Assembly: GCA_016839405.1 (NCBI GenBank)
Contig: JAEOUJ010000367.1
Location: forward strand, 1 to 5,200
Source of the DNA: Candidatus Gerdarchaeota archaeon
GTDB taxonomy: Archaea; Asgardarchaeota; Heimdallarchaeia; JABLTI01
DNA length: 5,200 bases
Direction: 5' to 3'
This document shows positions 1 to 5,200 of this stretch, piece by piece. A model generated the notes under the pieces. It had not been told where the DNA came from. It did no database searches and was given only the letters and a program-made list of their open reading frames with translations. The number at the start of each line of letters is the position of its first letter. Position 1 is the stretch's first letter. The position numbers and the translations under genes were made by a program.

Positions 1-326
1 AACATTTCTCGTGTTATTTGTTCCTTTCTTTCAATTGGTTGATATGGATCACAAACAGATCCTAGATTAACTAATTCTTTTTGCCATTTTGGATGTGATA
101 ATTCTTTTCTTAATATTTTTGCAGCATTTTTCTTCATAAAAATGGTTGTTTCAAAATCATGCTCTGGATCTAATTCCAAGTAACTATGAGTATATCTCGC
201 ATAACAATAAAGACATGAATGAAAACAACCTCTATATGGATTTGCTCCCCATTTGAAAGGTAATCTTGGAGAATCTATTTTATGTAAAATATTTTTGCAA
301 TTTTGTTCAATGTAATTAATTTTCAA
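1..326 (-). CDS. Radical SAM protein, spore photoproduct lyase-like (SplB/Rv2578c) family, N-terminal part
   Basis: This is the N-terminal 108 codons of a radical SAM enzyme; the rest lies beyond the left edge. Reading the minus strand from a TTG at 326-324 gives the hallmark 'NPYRGCFHSCLYCYAR' at residues 29-44. Its Cys34, Cys38 and Cys41 form the CxxxCxxC motif that binds the 4Fe-4S cluster used to cleave S-adenosylmethionine. Further on, 'GSVCDPYQPIER' (89-100) matches the conserved 'G(T/S)xTDPYQPxE' segment of the SPL-like family, with Cys where Thr is usual. The family includes spore photoproduct lyase, but most members, including archaeal ones, have no known substrate, so DNA repair is not implied. 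The start is uncertain. The frame is open back to a stop at 362-360 and contains no ATG there; TTG is the only standard start codon before the motif. It lies 61 bases downstream of the methyltransferase stop and may be co-transcribed with it. Family assignment is firm; function is not. Confidence 0.88.
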   Translation of the reverse strand, partial: MKINYIEQNCKNILHKIDSPRLPFKWGANPYRGCFHSCLYCYARYTHSYLELDPEHDFETTIFMKKNAAKILRKELSHPKWQKELVNLGSVCDPYQPIERKEQITREM

Positions 327-365
327 AGTTGTCCACGTTGTTTTCTGGATTTCTCTTAATTAGTG

Positions 366-373
366 ATTTTATA
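366..373 (-). promoter_or_regulatory. Possible TATA box before the radical SAM gene
   Basis: On the minus strand TATAAAAT lies about 40 bases upstream of the proposed TTG start, which would put transcription start near 344 and leave a short leader. A second AT-rich candidate (TTTATAAG) lies just upstream. Such strings are common by chance in DNA this AT-rich, and the gene could equally be read from the methyltransferase promoter. Confidence 0.3.
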
Positions 374-387
374 GTACTTATAAACAC

Positions 388-1080
388 TTACTTTTTCAAT
401 GCTATTATGATATCCACAGGTAATCCCCACATCATCATTTCCTTTTCATCTGCAACTTCTAATGAAACCTCATCAATGAATTTCTTTACTTCAATTGGTC
501 TACAATCAATTATTCTTGGCATTTTCCTATGAAACCAATCATATATTCTTGTCATAAGATTTTTTCTACGATTAGATAATGTTACAATACAAATTCTACC
601 TTCCTTTTGTATGACCCTTTTAGCTTCTTTTAAAATTAGTAATATGTCATCAAAATCAAATAACTCTATTGTAAAACAAATAAAAATTCCATTAAAAACC
701 TCTTTTTTGTAAGGAAGTATTGTTGCATCTCCGCAGATTAAATGAATATTCTTTTTAATTTTAGATTTCTTTAGCCTTTTTTGTGTTTTACTTATCATTC
801 CTTCGGAGATATCGATCCCATGTATAGAACCATTATCTCCAATTTCTTTAGCCATTTTAATTAGAGATTGACCTGTGCCAAAACCAATTTCCAAAATGTT
901 TTCTTCTTGATCAATATTAAATTTTTCAAGACCAGCCTTACGATATTTATTTTCAAAAGAACTAAAAATATCATACCATTTACTCATTTTGTTGTAATTT
1001 TTTTTAGATGATAATCTCAAAGATGTTTTATTGCTTGTTTTTTCTTGAGTCATGCTAATACCATAAGAATTGTTATTCAT
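388..1080 (-). CDS. Class I SAM-dependent methyltransferase (UbiE/MenG-like, type 11/25)
   Basis: A 230-residue protein with a single Rossmann-type methyltransferase domain, the usual size for the family. Motif I 'ILEIGFGTG' (residues 62-70) is the glycine-rich SAM loop. 'HGIDIS' (87-92) carries the acidic residue (Asp90) expected to bind the SAM ribose. 'GDATILPY' (117-124) carries Asp118, expected at the adenine. The region before motif I, 'YDIFSSFENKYRKAGLEKF', resembles the N-terminal helix of UbiE/MenG and phospholipid N-methyltransferases. The C-terminal 'MPRIIDCRPIEVKKFI' (187-202) probably belongs to the substrate cap. The acceptor cannot be told from sequence; a quinone, lipid or other small molecule are all possible. 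The protein should be cytosolic. ATG at 1080 is used here, but the first 25 residues are polar and low in conservation-like features, so ATG at 1053 (residue 10) is a real alternative. The radical SAM gene follows on the same strand; no functional link is evident. Confidence 0.88.
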   Translation of the reverse strand: MNNNSYGISMTQEKTSNKTSLRLSSKKNYNKMSKWYDIFSSFENKYRKAGLEKFNIDQEENILEIGFGTGQSLIKMAKEIGDNGSIHGIDISEGMISKTQKRLKKSKIKKNIHLICGDATILPYKKEVFNGIFICFTIELFDFDDILLILKEAKRVIQKEGRICIVTLSNRRKNLMTRIYDWFHRKMPRIIDCRPIEVKKFIDEVSLEVADEKEMMMWGLPVDIIIALKK

Positions 1081-1097
1081 AAATTAAAAAAGAAAAA

Positions 1098-1105
1098 TTA
1101 TATAG
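1098..1105 (+). promoter_or_regulatory. Probable TATA box of the small membrane protein gene
   Basis: TTATATAG lies 41 bases before the ATG at 1139, placing a transcription start near 1127 and a leader of about 12 bases. This mirrors the spacing on the other strand, so the two divergent core promoters interleave within about 60 bases. The sequence is AT-rich, so chance matches are possible. Confidence 0.42.
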
Positions 1106-1113
1106 ATTGTGTT

Positions 1114-1121
1114 TATTTATA
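1114..1121 (-). promoter_or_regulatory. Probable TATA box of the methyltransferase gene
   Basis: The minus strand reads TATAAATA beginning 41 bases upstream of the ATG at 1080. At normal archaeal spacing transcription would start near 1092, giving a leader of about 12 bases. No ribosome site is visible before the ATG. It sits inside the divergent promoter region and downstream of the plus-strand candidate box. Confidence 0.45.
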
Positions 1122-1138
1122 TCTCAAGCAAATATAAA

Positions 1139-1510
1139 ATGGTAATAAAAATGTTCCAAAACATATCTACAATCTTCCTGATTTTAGCAAGTACTATATC
1201 ACAACAAAATCATATTATCTCTTTTGCATTTTGTCCTTTTATCTTTGGTGGAAGTGCCATTTTTGCTATTTATAAATGGATTAAATTGGAATCATATCAA
1301 AAAAGGGAGATGATTTGGTCTATTTGTGTAATTATTTTAGCTATATTTGTTTTAGTATTCGTTGGTTTAAACACATTTCTTTGGTTAAATGATTTAATGT
1401 TTTATTTATTCATAGCCATTCGATTTACATTACTTATATTTATAATGATTTTAGCAAATCCTTACATTAAATGGGCACCTTTCAAAAAATTATTTATTAC
1501 TAAAAAATAA
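1139..1510 (+). CDS. Small multi-pass membrane protein of unknown family
   Basis: I do not recognise this protein. From ATG 1139 it is 123 residues, with hydrophobic stretches at about 6-20, 26-46, 58-82 and 88-108. These would give three or four membrane helices joined by short polar loops ('KWIKLESYQKREM' 46-58) and a basic tail ending 'KKLFITKK' on the presumed cytosolic side. No metal, nucleotide or catalytic motif is visible. The frame is open to a GTG at 1109, and a second ATG lies at 1151. ATG 1139 is preferred because it fits the upstream TATA-like box and gives a basic N-terminus (MVIK) before the first helix. It stands between the divergent promoter and the VOC gene, 78 bases from the latter, so it is probably its own unit. 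Hydrophobic proteins in AT-rich DNA can be spurious, but the long open frame and clear helix/loop pattern favour a real gene. Confidence 0.62.
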   Translation: MVIKMFQNISTIFLILASTISQQNHIISFAFCPFIFGGSAIFAIYKWIKLESYQKREMIWSICVIILAIFVLVFVGLNTFLWLNDLMFYLFIAIRFTLLIFIMILANPYIKWAPFKKLFITKK

Positions 1511-1540
1511 ATTCATGTGAATAAAAGTTCCATTCAATCA

Positions 1541-1547
1541 TTTTTTT
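1541..1547 (+). terminator. T-run, possible archaeal terminator
   Basis: Seven consecutive T residues lie 31 bases after the stop of the membrane protein gene. Archaeal RNA polymerase commonly terminates at such runs without a hairpin, and no convincing stem is seen here. T-runs are frequent in this window, so support is modest. Confidence 0.35.
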
Positions 1548-1560
1548 CCAAAAAGAATTA

Positions 1561-1568
1561 TTAATTAT
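1561..1568 (+). promoter_or_regulatory. Weak candidate TATA box before the VOC gene
   Basis: TTAATTAT lies about 25 bases before ATG 1589. No ribosome site precedes that ATG, so a leaderless transcript starting at or close to it would fit. The match to a TATA box is poor and rests mainly on position. Confidence 0.25.
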
Positions 1569-1588
1569 CAAATAATTGAATATTTGTT

Positions 1589-1981
1589 ATGAAAAACTTT
1601 AATTCTTTTATAACTTTCTTACAAACGGATAACCTAGAAAAAACATCTAATTTTTATGAAAATATTATGAAATGTAAATTGATTTTAGATCAGGGTCAAT
1701 GTCGCATATTTCAGCTGGCAAAGGATTCCTACATCGGTTTTTGTAGTAATAATTTCTTGAGTAAAGATAATAATTCAATTTGTTTAACTTTTGTCTGTGA
1801 TTCAATTGAGGAAGTTGATCAATGGTATCAATATCTTAAATCTAATAATATGCAAATTAAAGATAGGCCTAAAAGGAATGAAAAATTCAGAATTTACAAT
1901 TTTTTCACAAAAGATCCAAATGGCATAACACTAGAAATCCAATATTTTTTACATCCTTTTCCACCAAAAAATAATAAATAA
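1589..1981 (+). CDS. VOC superfamily protein (glyoxalase/bleomycin resistance/dioxygenase fold)
   Basis: A 130-residue single-domain VOC protein, the normal length for one polypeptide with two beta-alpha-beta-beta-beta modules that dimerises. The first module starts 'FITFLQTDNLEKTSNFYENIM' (7-27, with the usual D-LE-(x)n-FY pattern) and runs through 'DQGQCRIFQLA' (34-44) and 'YIGFC' (48-52). The second starts 'ICLTFVCDSIEEVDQWYQYLK' (64-84) and ends 'FRIYNFFTKDPNGITLEIQYF' (100-120), with the classic DPNG turn. Glu116 is at the usual position of the final metal-binding glutamate, but no histidine is seen at the usual first-strand positions of either module. The metal site is therefore incomplete, and a ligand-binding or altered-metal role is possible. 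The substrate is unknown. The MFS gene begins 21 bases downstream, suggesting one transcript and a resistance or detoxification role, which is inference. Confidence 0.85.
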   Translation: MKNFNSFITFLQTDNLEKTSNFYENIMKCKLILDQGQCRIFQLAKDSYIGFCSNNFLSKDNNSICLTFVCDSIEEVDQWYQYLKSNNMQIKDRPKRNEKFRIYNFFTKDPNGITLEIQYFLHPFPPKNNK

Positions 1982-1990
1982 AAAATTTAA

Positions 1991-1995
1991 GAGGA
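1991..1995 (+). promoter_or_regulatory. Ribosome binding site of the MFS gene
   Basis: GAGGA lies seven bases before ATG 2003 in the 21-base gap after the VOC stop. This is one of only two clear Shine-Dalgarno matches in the window. It fixes the MFS start and fits a gene internal to an operon. Confidence 0.75.
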
Positions 1996-2002
1996 TATAC
2001 CA

Positions 2003-3316
2003 ATGAACGAAGAATTTAAATTAAGTGAAAAATCGTCTCCAAAAACAAAACAAGGATTTTGGAATGATTTTTTAAAAATCTATCTCGTTTTAGCTCTCCT
2101 TTTCTTAGTAATGTTTACTATGAGAGCTACTATAACAATATTACAGGTATTCGTTCCAGATATTAGTGCTACATTTTATATGACAGAAGGAAAATTGGCT
2201 GTTATATTTACTATTTATAATATGTGTGCAGCATTTTTCTCATTAATCATTGGACCATTATTTGAAAGAATTGGTTATAAATTTATGATATATTCTGGAA
2301 TGATAATCTATGCATTAGCAATTGGAATCTCTTCTTTAGCCCCAGATTTTTGGATGATTGCTCTAGGACAAGCTATAGGTGGAATAGGTGCAGCATGTTT
2401 TGGGCCAGCAATCCTTGCTTATGCAAGTGATTATTTTCCAAAAGGAAAGAGTTCTACTGCAATTGGGATAATAATGTCATCTTTTTATGTTGCAACTATA
2501 GTTGCTGTTCCGATAAATACCTATATTGCTTCTTTGTTAGATTGGAGATGGGCGGTTGGAATTATGGCGATACTTAGTTTTTTAGTAGCCATTTTGATTA
2601 TTTTATTTATACCACGTTTAAAAAAGGAATCAACCGAAGAAATTATTGATAATGAATCATTTGAAGAAAAAAATGAATTACATTATTATTTCAGCCGTTT
2701 AAAAATCGTGTTAAAAAATAAATTTGCAGTTGGAACATTTTTTATTACTTTATTCCAAAGAGGAGGTTTATTTGCTATGACAACGCTTTTGTCTACTTGG
2801 ATGGAAAATACCTTTAACAAAGATAGAGTAACTTCAGGGTTAATTTTAATGGGAGCTGGAATAGCAGCATTAACAAGTAATACACTTTTCAGTTGGTTGG
2901 CAGATAGAAATATTGGTAAAAGAGTAGTAATTTTAATAGGAACAGGTTTAACAGGTTTATGGATTGGAATTTTTCCCTTAATTTCAATAAATTTTGGTAT
3001 GGCTGTTTTTGGATTCATTTTATTAAATTTCTTTGGTGGAATTTCAATGGGAAGCTATAACGCTTATGTTGCTGAAGTAGCACCTGAATCTAAAGGAACA
3101 GCAGTTTCAATCAATAACACATTTGGTCAATTTAGCATAGCAGTTGCAGTAGCAATTATTGCTAGAGTAATTTATGATAGATTTGAAAATTATGCTTATT
3201 GTGGGTATGTTGCTTTTGGATTTCTTATAATTGCCTTTATCCTAATGTTAATTTTTGTTCGATCAAAAGAAATTACTTTACAAAATAAAAGAAAAATTGA
3301 GCAGAAAATTAAATAA
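2003..3316 (+). CDS. Major facilitator superfamily transporter, 12 membrane helices
   Basis: A 437-residue MFS secondary transporter in the cytoplasmic membrane. Twelve hydrophobic segments can be placed at about 24-49, 65-85, 94-112, 116-139, 152-176, 183-204, 243-266, 277-299, 308-325, 330-358, 367-390 and 400-419. The N- and C-terminal tails are polar. The loop between helices 6 and 7 (206-240) is long and charged, as expected for a 6+6 layout with both ends inside. The loop between helices 2 and 3 carries motif A, 'GPLFERIGYK' (84-93), with Glu88 in place of the usual Asp. A degenerate second copy, 'WLADRNIGKR' (298-307), lies between helices 8 and 9. 'GQAIGGIGAACFGP' (122-135) in helix 4 resembles the glycine-rich packing of drug:H+ antiporters, and Arg41 in helix 1 could be functional. 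Substrate is unknown; a multidrug, sugar or organic-anion exporter (DHA1/AraJ-like) is most likely. Start is set by the GAGGA site and the VOC gene is directly upstream. Confidence 0.93.
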   Translation: MNEEFKLSEKSSPKTKQGFWNDFLKIYLVLALLFLVMFTMRATITILQVFVPDISATFYMTEGKLAVIFTIYNMCAAFFSLIIGPLFERIGYKFMIYSGMIIYALAIGISSLAPDFWMIALGQAIGGIGAACFGPAILAYASDYFPKGKSSTAIGIIMSSFYVATIVAVPINTYIASLLDWRWAVGIMAILSFLVAILIILFIPRLKKESTEEIIDNESFEEKNELHYYFSRLKIVLKNKFAVGTFFITLFQRGGLFAMTTLLSTWMENTFNKDRVTSGLILMGAGIAALTSNTLFSWLADRNIGKRVVILIGTGLTGLWIGIFPLISINFGMAVFGFILLNFFGGISMGSYNAYVAEVAPESKGTAVSINNTFGQFSIAVAVAIIARVIYDRFENYAYCGYVAFGFLIIAFILMLIFVRSKEITLQNKRKIEQKIK

Positions 3317-3350
3317 TTAATTTAGAAAAAACAATATAGAGTGTTTAGCT

Positions 3351-4094
3351 TTGCCTTCAAGTAATAAGAAAGAAAATACATTCTTTAATGAATTCTTAAA
3401 TGAACTTCAACAAGATATCTCTATTAAAGAATTTTATAAATTAATCAATTCAATATTTACAGACAAATTTAGTTTTGACTATTTAGCTGTTTACATTTTT
3501 GGAAATGATAATAAATTTAGAATTAAGCATAAAATGGATAAGAAATTGGAATTACCAAATGAGATTGATAATCTAAAGATCATTACTAGTTTTTTTATCG
3601 AAAATTCATTGAAATTTTATAAAAAGAAGAAATTCGATGGTGAAATTTTTGACCTATTTTCTAAAATTAAAAAAATAGGATCAATGATTCTAGCACCATT
3701 AATTAAAAAGAAACATATCTATGGTTTTATTTGGTTAGCAATTAGAGAAGACAATAAATACAAACCAAATCTAACTATTATGAATATCATAATTCAAATA
3801 ATAAATTGCTATCTGAGTAATATGTTATTGCTTGAAGAAGTTATCAAACACAATAAAGAATTACAAGAAATAGCAAAAGCCATGAGACATGATTTTGCTA
3901 ATGATTTGCAATCTATTGCTATGGTAAATGAATTATTACTAACAACTGAATTGAATAATGATCAAAGAAGATTTGTTCGATTACTAGGAAATGCAAAAGA
4001 TTCTGCAACTGAAAAATTAGCTAAAATAAAACAATTAAAAGAAAAATTCGAAAAAGAGATAGATTATTCTATTGGTTTACCTTTAAATAAATAG
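3351..4094 (+). CDS. GAF-like sensor with histidine kinase dimerisation (DHp/HisKA) helices, no ATPase domain
   Basis: A 247-residue protein with two recognisable parts. Residues 20-158 look like a GAF-type ligand-sensing domain: helix 'IKEFYKLINSIF' (25-36), strand 'FDYLAVYIFGNDNKFRIKH' (42-60), then 'IGSMILAPLIKKKHIYGFIWLA' (109-130) with the typical 'L.APL..KK...G.IWL' pattern, and a closing helix. A helical linker (155-178) leads into 'MRHDFANDLQSIAMVNELL' (178-196), an archaeal-type H-box with His180 as presumed phosphate acceptor. A second DHp helix follows at about 203-235. The protein then stops. There are no N, G1, F or G2 boxes and so no catalytic ATP-binding domain, and the remaining DNA before the next gene is too short to encode one. 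It may be a phosphotransfer partner or dimerising regulator that depends on another kinase. The start is TTG 3351: the frame has no ATG before residue 62, and a weak GAGTG precedes it. It lies 34 bases after the MFS gene. Confidence 0.8.
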   Translation: MPSSNKKENTFFNEFLNELQQDISIKEFYKLINSIFTDKFSFDYLAVYIFGNDNKFRIKHKMDKKLELPNEIDNLKIITSFFIENSLKFYKKKKFDGEIFDLFSKIKKIGSMILAPLIKKKHIYGFIWLAIREDNKYKPNLTIMNIIIQIINCYLSNMLLLEEVIKHNKELQEIAKAMRHDFANDLQSIAMVNELLLTTELNNDQRRFVRLLGNAKDSATEKLAKIKQLKEKFEKEIDYSIGLPLNK

Positions 4095-4131
4095 TAAAAA
4101 AATCATTATACAATTAGAAGCTAAAGAAAGA

Positions 4132-4138
4132 TTTTTTT
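4132..4138 (+). terminator. T-run, possible terminator of the VOC-MFS-GAF/DHp unit
   Basis: Seven T residues lie 37 bases after the stop of the GAF/DHp gene in a purine-rich setting, resembling an archaeal oligo-T terminator. The run is followed by a small inverted repeat rather than preceded by one, so it is not a bacterial-style intrinsic terminator. Confidence 0.4.
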
Positions 4139-4169
4139 AGGATCCCTAAGGAGTAAAAGATATCTCCTT
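4137..4169 (+). repeat. Two overlapping short inverted repeats in the 150-base intergenic gap
   Basis: TTAGG (4137-4141) and CCTAA (4145-4149) can pair with a 3-base loop. AAGGAG (4148-4153) and CTCCTT (4164-4169) can pair with a 10-base loop. The two share bases 4148-4149, so both cannot form fully at once. The AAGGAG string looks like a ribosome site, but no start codon with an open frame follows at suitable distance. The stems are only 5 and 6 pairs, so this could be chance; role unknown. The rest of the gap (4095-4131 and 4170-4216) shows nothing further. Confidence 0.35.
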
Positions 4170-4218
4170 TCAACTACGATTGCATAGATGATTACAGGTT
4201 AAACAGTTTGATAGTCAA

Positions 4219-4226
4219 TATAAAAG
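4219..4226 (+). promoter_or_regulatory. TATA-like element before the last gene
   Basis: TATAAAAG is a good TATA-box match, but it begins only 26 bases before ATG 4245. Archaeal spacing would put the transcript start at or just inside the gene, which conflicts with the clear ribosome site at 4233-4237. Either the transcript starts further upstream or the spacing is unusual. Confidence 0.3.
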
Positions 4227-4232
4227 TACAAT

Positions 4233-4237
4233 GAGGT
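4233..4237 (+). promoter_or_regulatory. Ribosome binding site of the last gene
   Basis: GAGGT lies seven bases before ATG 4245 and matches the GGAGGTG consensus. It supports this start over the ATG at 4231, which opens only a five-codon frame ending inside the ATGA at 4245-4248. Confidence 0.65.
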
Positions 4238-4244
4238 CACTGAT

Positions 4245-5200
4245 ATGAGTCAAGAAAAAGCTGATAGTGGTACAATTATTTTAGATGGAAAGGGTGTTGA
4301 ACTTGGAGTAATAAAGAAAATCTATTCTGAAAATTTAGCTCGTTTAGAACTTGCTAATAGCTCAACAATTGCATTAGACCTATCTATGATAACAGAAGTA
4401 ATTTCATCTGGAAGATTAATAAAAAAGAAAAGCGCTGAAGTAAAAGATGAAATCAATATCTTCTTTATTGGTGCTTCTGAAACACTTGAGCAATTAATGA
4501 TAAATTGTATTGAATTGTTACTAAATCATATTTCAACAAAAGAAACTAAAAAAGCATTGCAACATTTTGAATTCGATTTTCTTAATAAATACGATTTTAC
4601 AGATAAAATACAATATTATAAAATATTAGGTCTAATTAGAGGAATTGAGTTAGCAAGTAAAACTTCTCAAGATTTTATAGTCAAGGCAGTTTTCCAAACC
4701 ACTGAAACTAAAAATGAATTAGCACGATTAGTTGCCCCGGAGGTTTTAGTGGATAAACTCAATCAAGAGAAAGCATTTGACAGAATTTTATGGAATCTAG
4801 TGCGGTTTTGTATATCGCAAATTATAAAATTAAAAGATGAAAGGCTTTTTTACTCAATTTTAGATGCTTTATTTGATATTGGATTAAAAATGCTTGACGA
4901 TGAACATAAAATAGCACTTTCAACAACTGACCTACTTTATTGGTCAGATAGAGTTGAAGATTGTATTATAAAATATATTGCATTAATGATAATTACTCTT
5001 GATTTGAAAGAAAAACTTTCAATAGACGATCTAAGAGAGAAATACATTGAATGCATAAGAAAATCCAAGATAAATGGTACCATAAGAAGTCAAGCAATAA
5101 AAGCAATTGAAAATTTTAAAATTGAAGATTATGAGCAATATAAATCTACAGAATTATTGTATGCTGGTATTAAAGGTTTTAATTTAAGAGTAATGATTGA
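4245..5200 (+). CDS. Unrecognised protein: possible N-terminal PRC-barrel, then long alpha-helical region; 3' end outside window
   Basis: The frame is open from ATG 4245 to the right edge, 318 complete codons, so the protein is larger than what is seen. Residues 9-58 have the strand-and-turn pattern of a PRC-barrel: 'IILDGKGVELGVIKKI' (11-26, the DGK..G.V.K pattern), a strand 'LARLELAN' (31-38), then 'IALDLSMITEVIS' (42-54), similar to the closing 'I....I..V.' segment. PRC-barrels are small beta barrels found in ribosome maturation and many archaeal proteins of unknown role. From about residue 66 the sequence is almost all amphipathic helix with short turns, for instance 77-96, 122-139, 176-198, 200-217 and 238-252. 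The repeated helix pairs suggest a HEAT/ARM-like scaffold, but I cannot align repeats with confidence. No signal peptide, membrane segment, catalytic motif or nucleotide site is visible. GAGGT at 4233 supports the start. It follows the GAF/DHp gene by 150 bases; a link is possible but unsupported. Confidence 0.78.
   Translation, partial: MSQEKADSGTIILDGKGVELGVIKKIYSENLARLELANSSTIALDLSMITEVISSGRLIKKKSAEVKDEINIFFIGASETLEQLMINCIELLLNHISTKETKKALQHFEFDFLNKYDFTDKIQYYKILGLIRGIELASKTSQDFIVKAVFQTTETKNELARLVAPEVLVDKLNQEKAFDRILWNLVRFCISQIIKLKDERLFYSILDALFDIGLKMLDDEHKIALSTTDLLYWSDRVEDCIIKYIALMIITLDLKEKLSIDDLREKYIECIRKSKINGTIRSQAIKAIENFKIEDYEQYKSTELLYAGIKGFNLRVMI

Noticed and set aside
329..532. Plus-strand frame of 67 codons
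   Set aside because: It lies opposite the 3' end of the methyltransferase gene and the gap after it; the product has no recognisable features and the opposite strand has clear methyltransferase motifs.
1109..1138. GTG start adding ten residues to the small membrane protein
   Set aside because: It would overlap the minus-strand TATA-like element and lie upstream of the transcript start expected from the plus-strand box; ATG codons at 1139 and 1151 are more likely.
1541..1555. Hairpin terminator TTTTT-CC-AAAAA
   Set aside because: The loop would be two bases and the stem A-T only, which is not stable; only the T-run is kept.
2686..3018. Minus-strand frame of 110 codons
   Set aside because: It is entirely inside the MFS gene, opposite its helices 7-10; its Lys/Pro/Ile-rich product is what a reverse reading of a hydrophobic AT-rich gene gives.
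4095..4244. A missing ATPase domain of the kinase-like gene hidden by a frameshift
   Set aside because: The gap is only 150 bases, has no kinase N- or G-box in any frame I read, and the next gene is unrelated with its own ribosome site.
1..5200. CRISPR array, insertion sequence, tRNA or rRNA
   Set aside because: No regularly spaced repeats, transposase-like frames, terminal inverted repeats, cloverleaf sequences or GC-rich RNA-like islands were seen.

Overview
This is a strongly AT-rich window, with A/T-ending codons throughout and many AGA and ATA codons. It is most likely from an archaeon, and the Asgard group is my best guess. The reasons are TATA-box-like elements at archaeal spacing before several genes, purine-rich ribosome sites before others, a kinase-like H-box of the archaeal 'RHD..NDLQ' type, and the general style of the genes. 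None of this is decisive, and a low-GC bacterium is not excluded.

Layout. On the minus strand, positions 1080 down to 1 hold a class I SAM-dependent methyltransferase followed by the N-terminal part of a radical SAM protein of the spore-photoproduct-lyase-like (SplB/Rv2578c) family, which runs off the left edge. A short AT-rich divergent promoter region at about 1081-1138 separates these from the plus-strand genes. Those are a small multi-pass membrane protein with no recognisable family (about 1139-1510), a VOC (glyoxalase/dioxygenase-fold) protein (1589-1981), a 12-helix MFS transporter (2003-3316), a GAF plus histidine-kinase-dimerisation protein that ends before any ATPase domain (3351-4094), and a protein open at the right edge (4245-5200 and beyond). 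The last one starts with a possible PRC-barrel followed by a long all-helical region.

How they may work together. VOC and MFS are 21 bases apart, with a good ribosome site before the MFS gene, so they are probably one transcript. A small-molecule modification or binding protein next to an exporter suggests detoxification or efflux, but the substrate cannot be read from the sequence. The GAF-DHp protein follows after 34 bases and may be co-transcribed. The 150-base gap at 4095-4244 contains a T-run and two overlapping short inverted repeats, and probably separates the last gene into its own unit.

The most unusual items are the kinase-like protein without a catalytic domain and the unrecognised PRC-like/helical protein after it. 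I saw no CRISPR array, insertion sequence, tRNA or rRNA.
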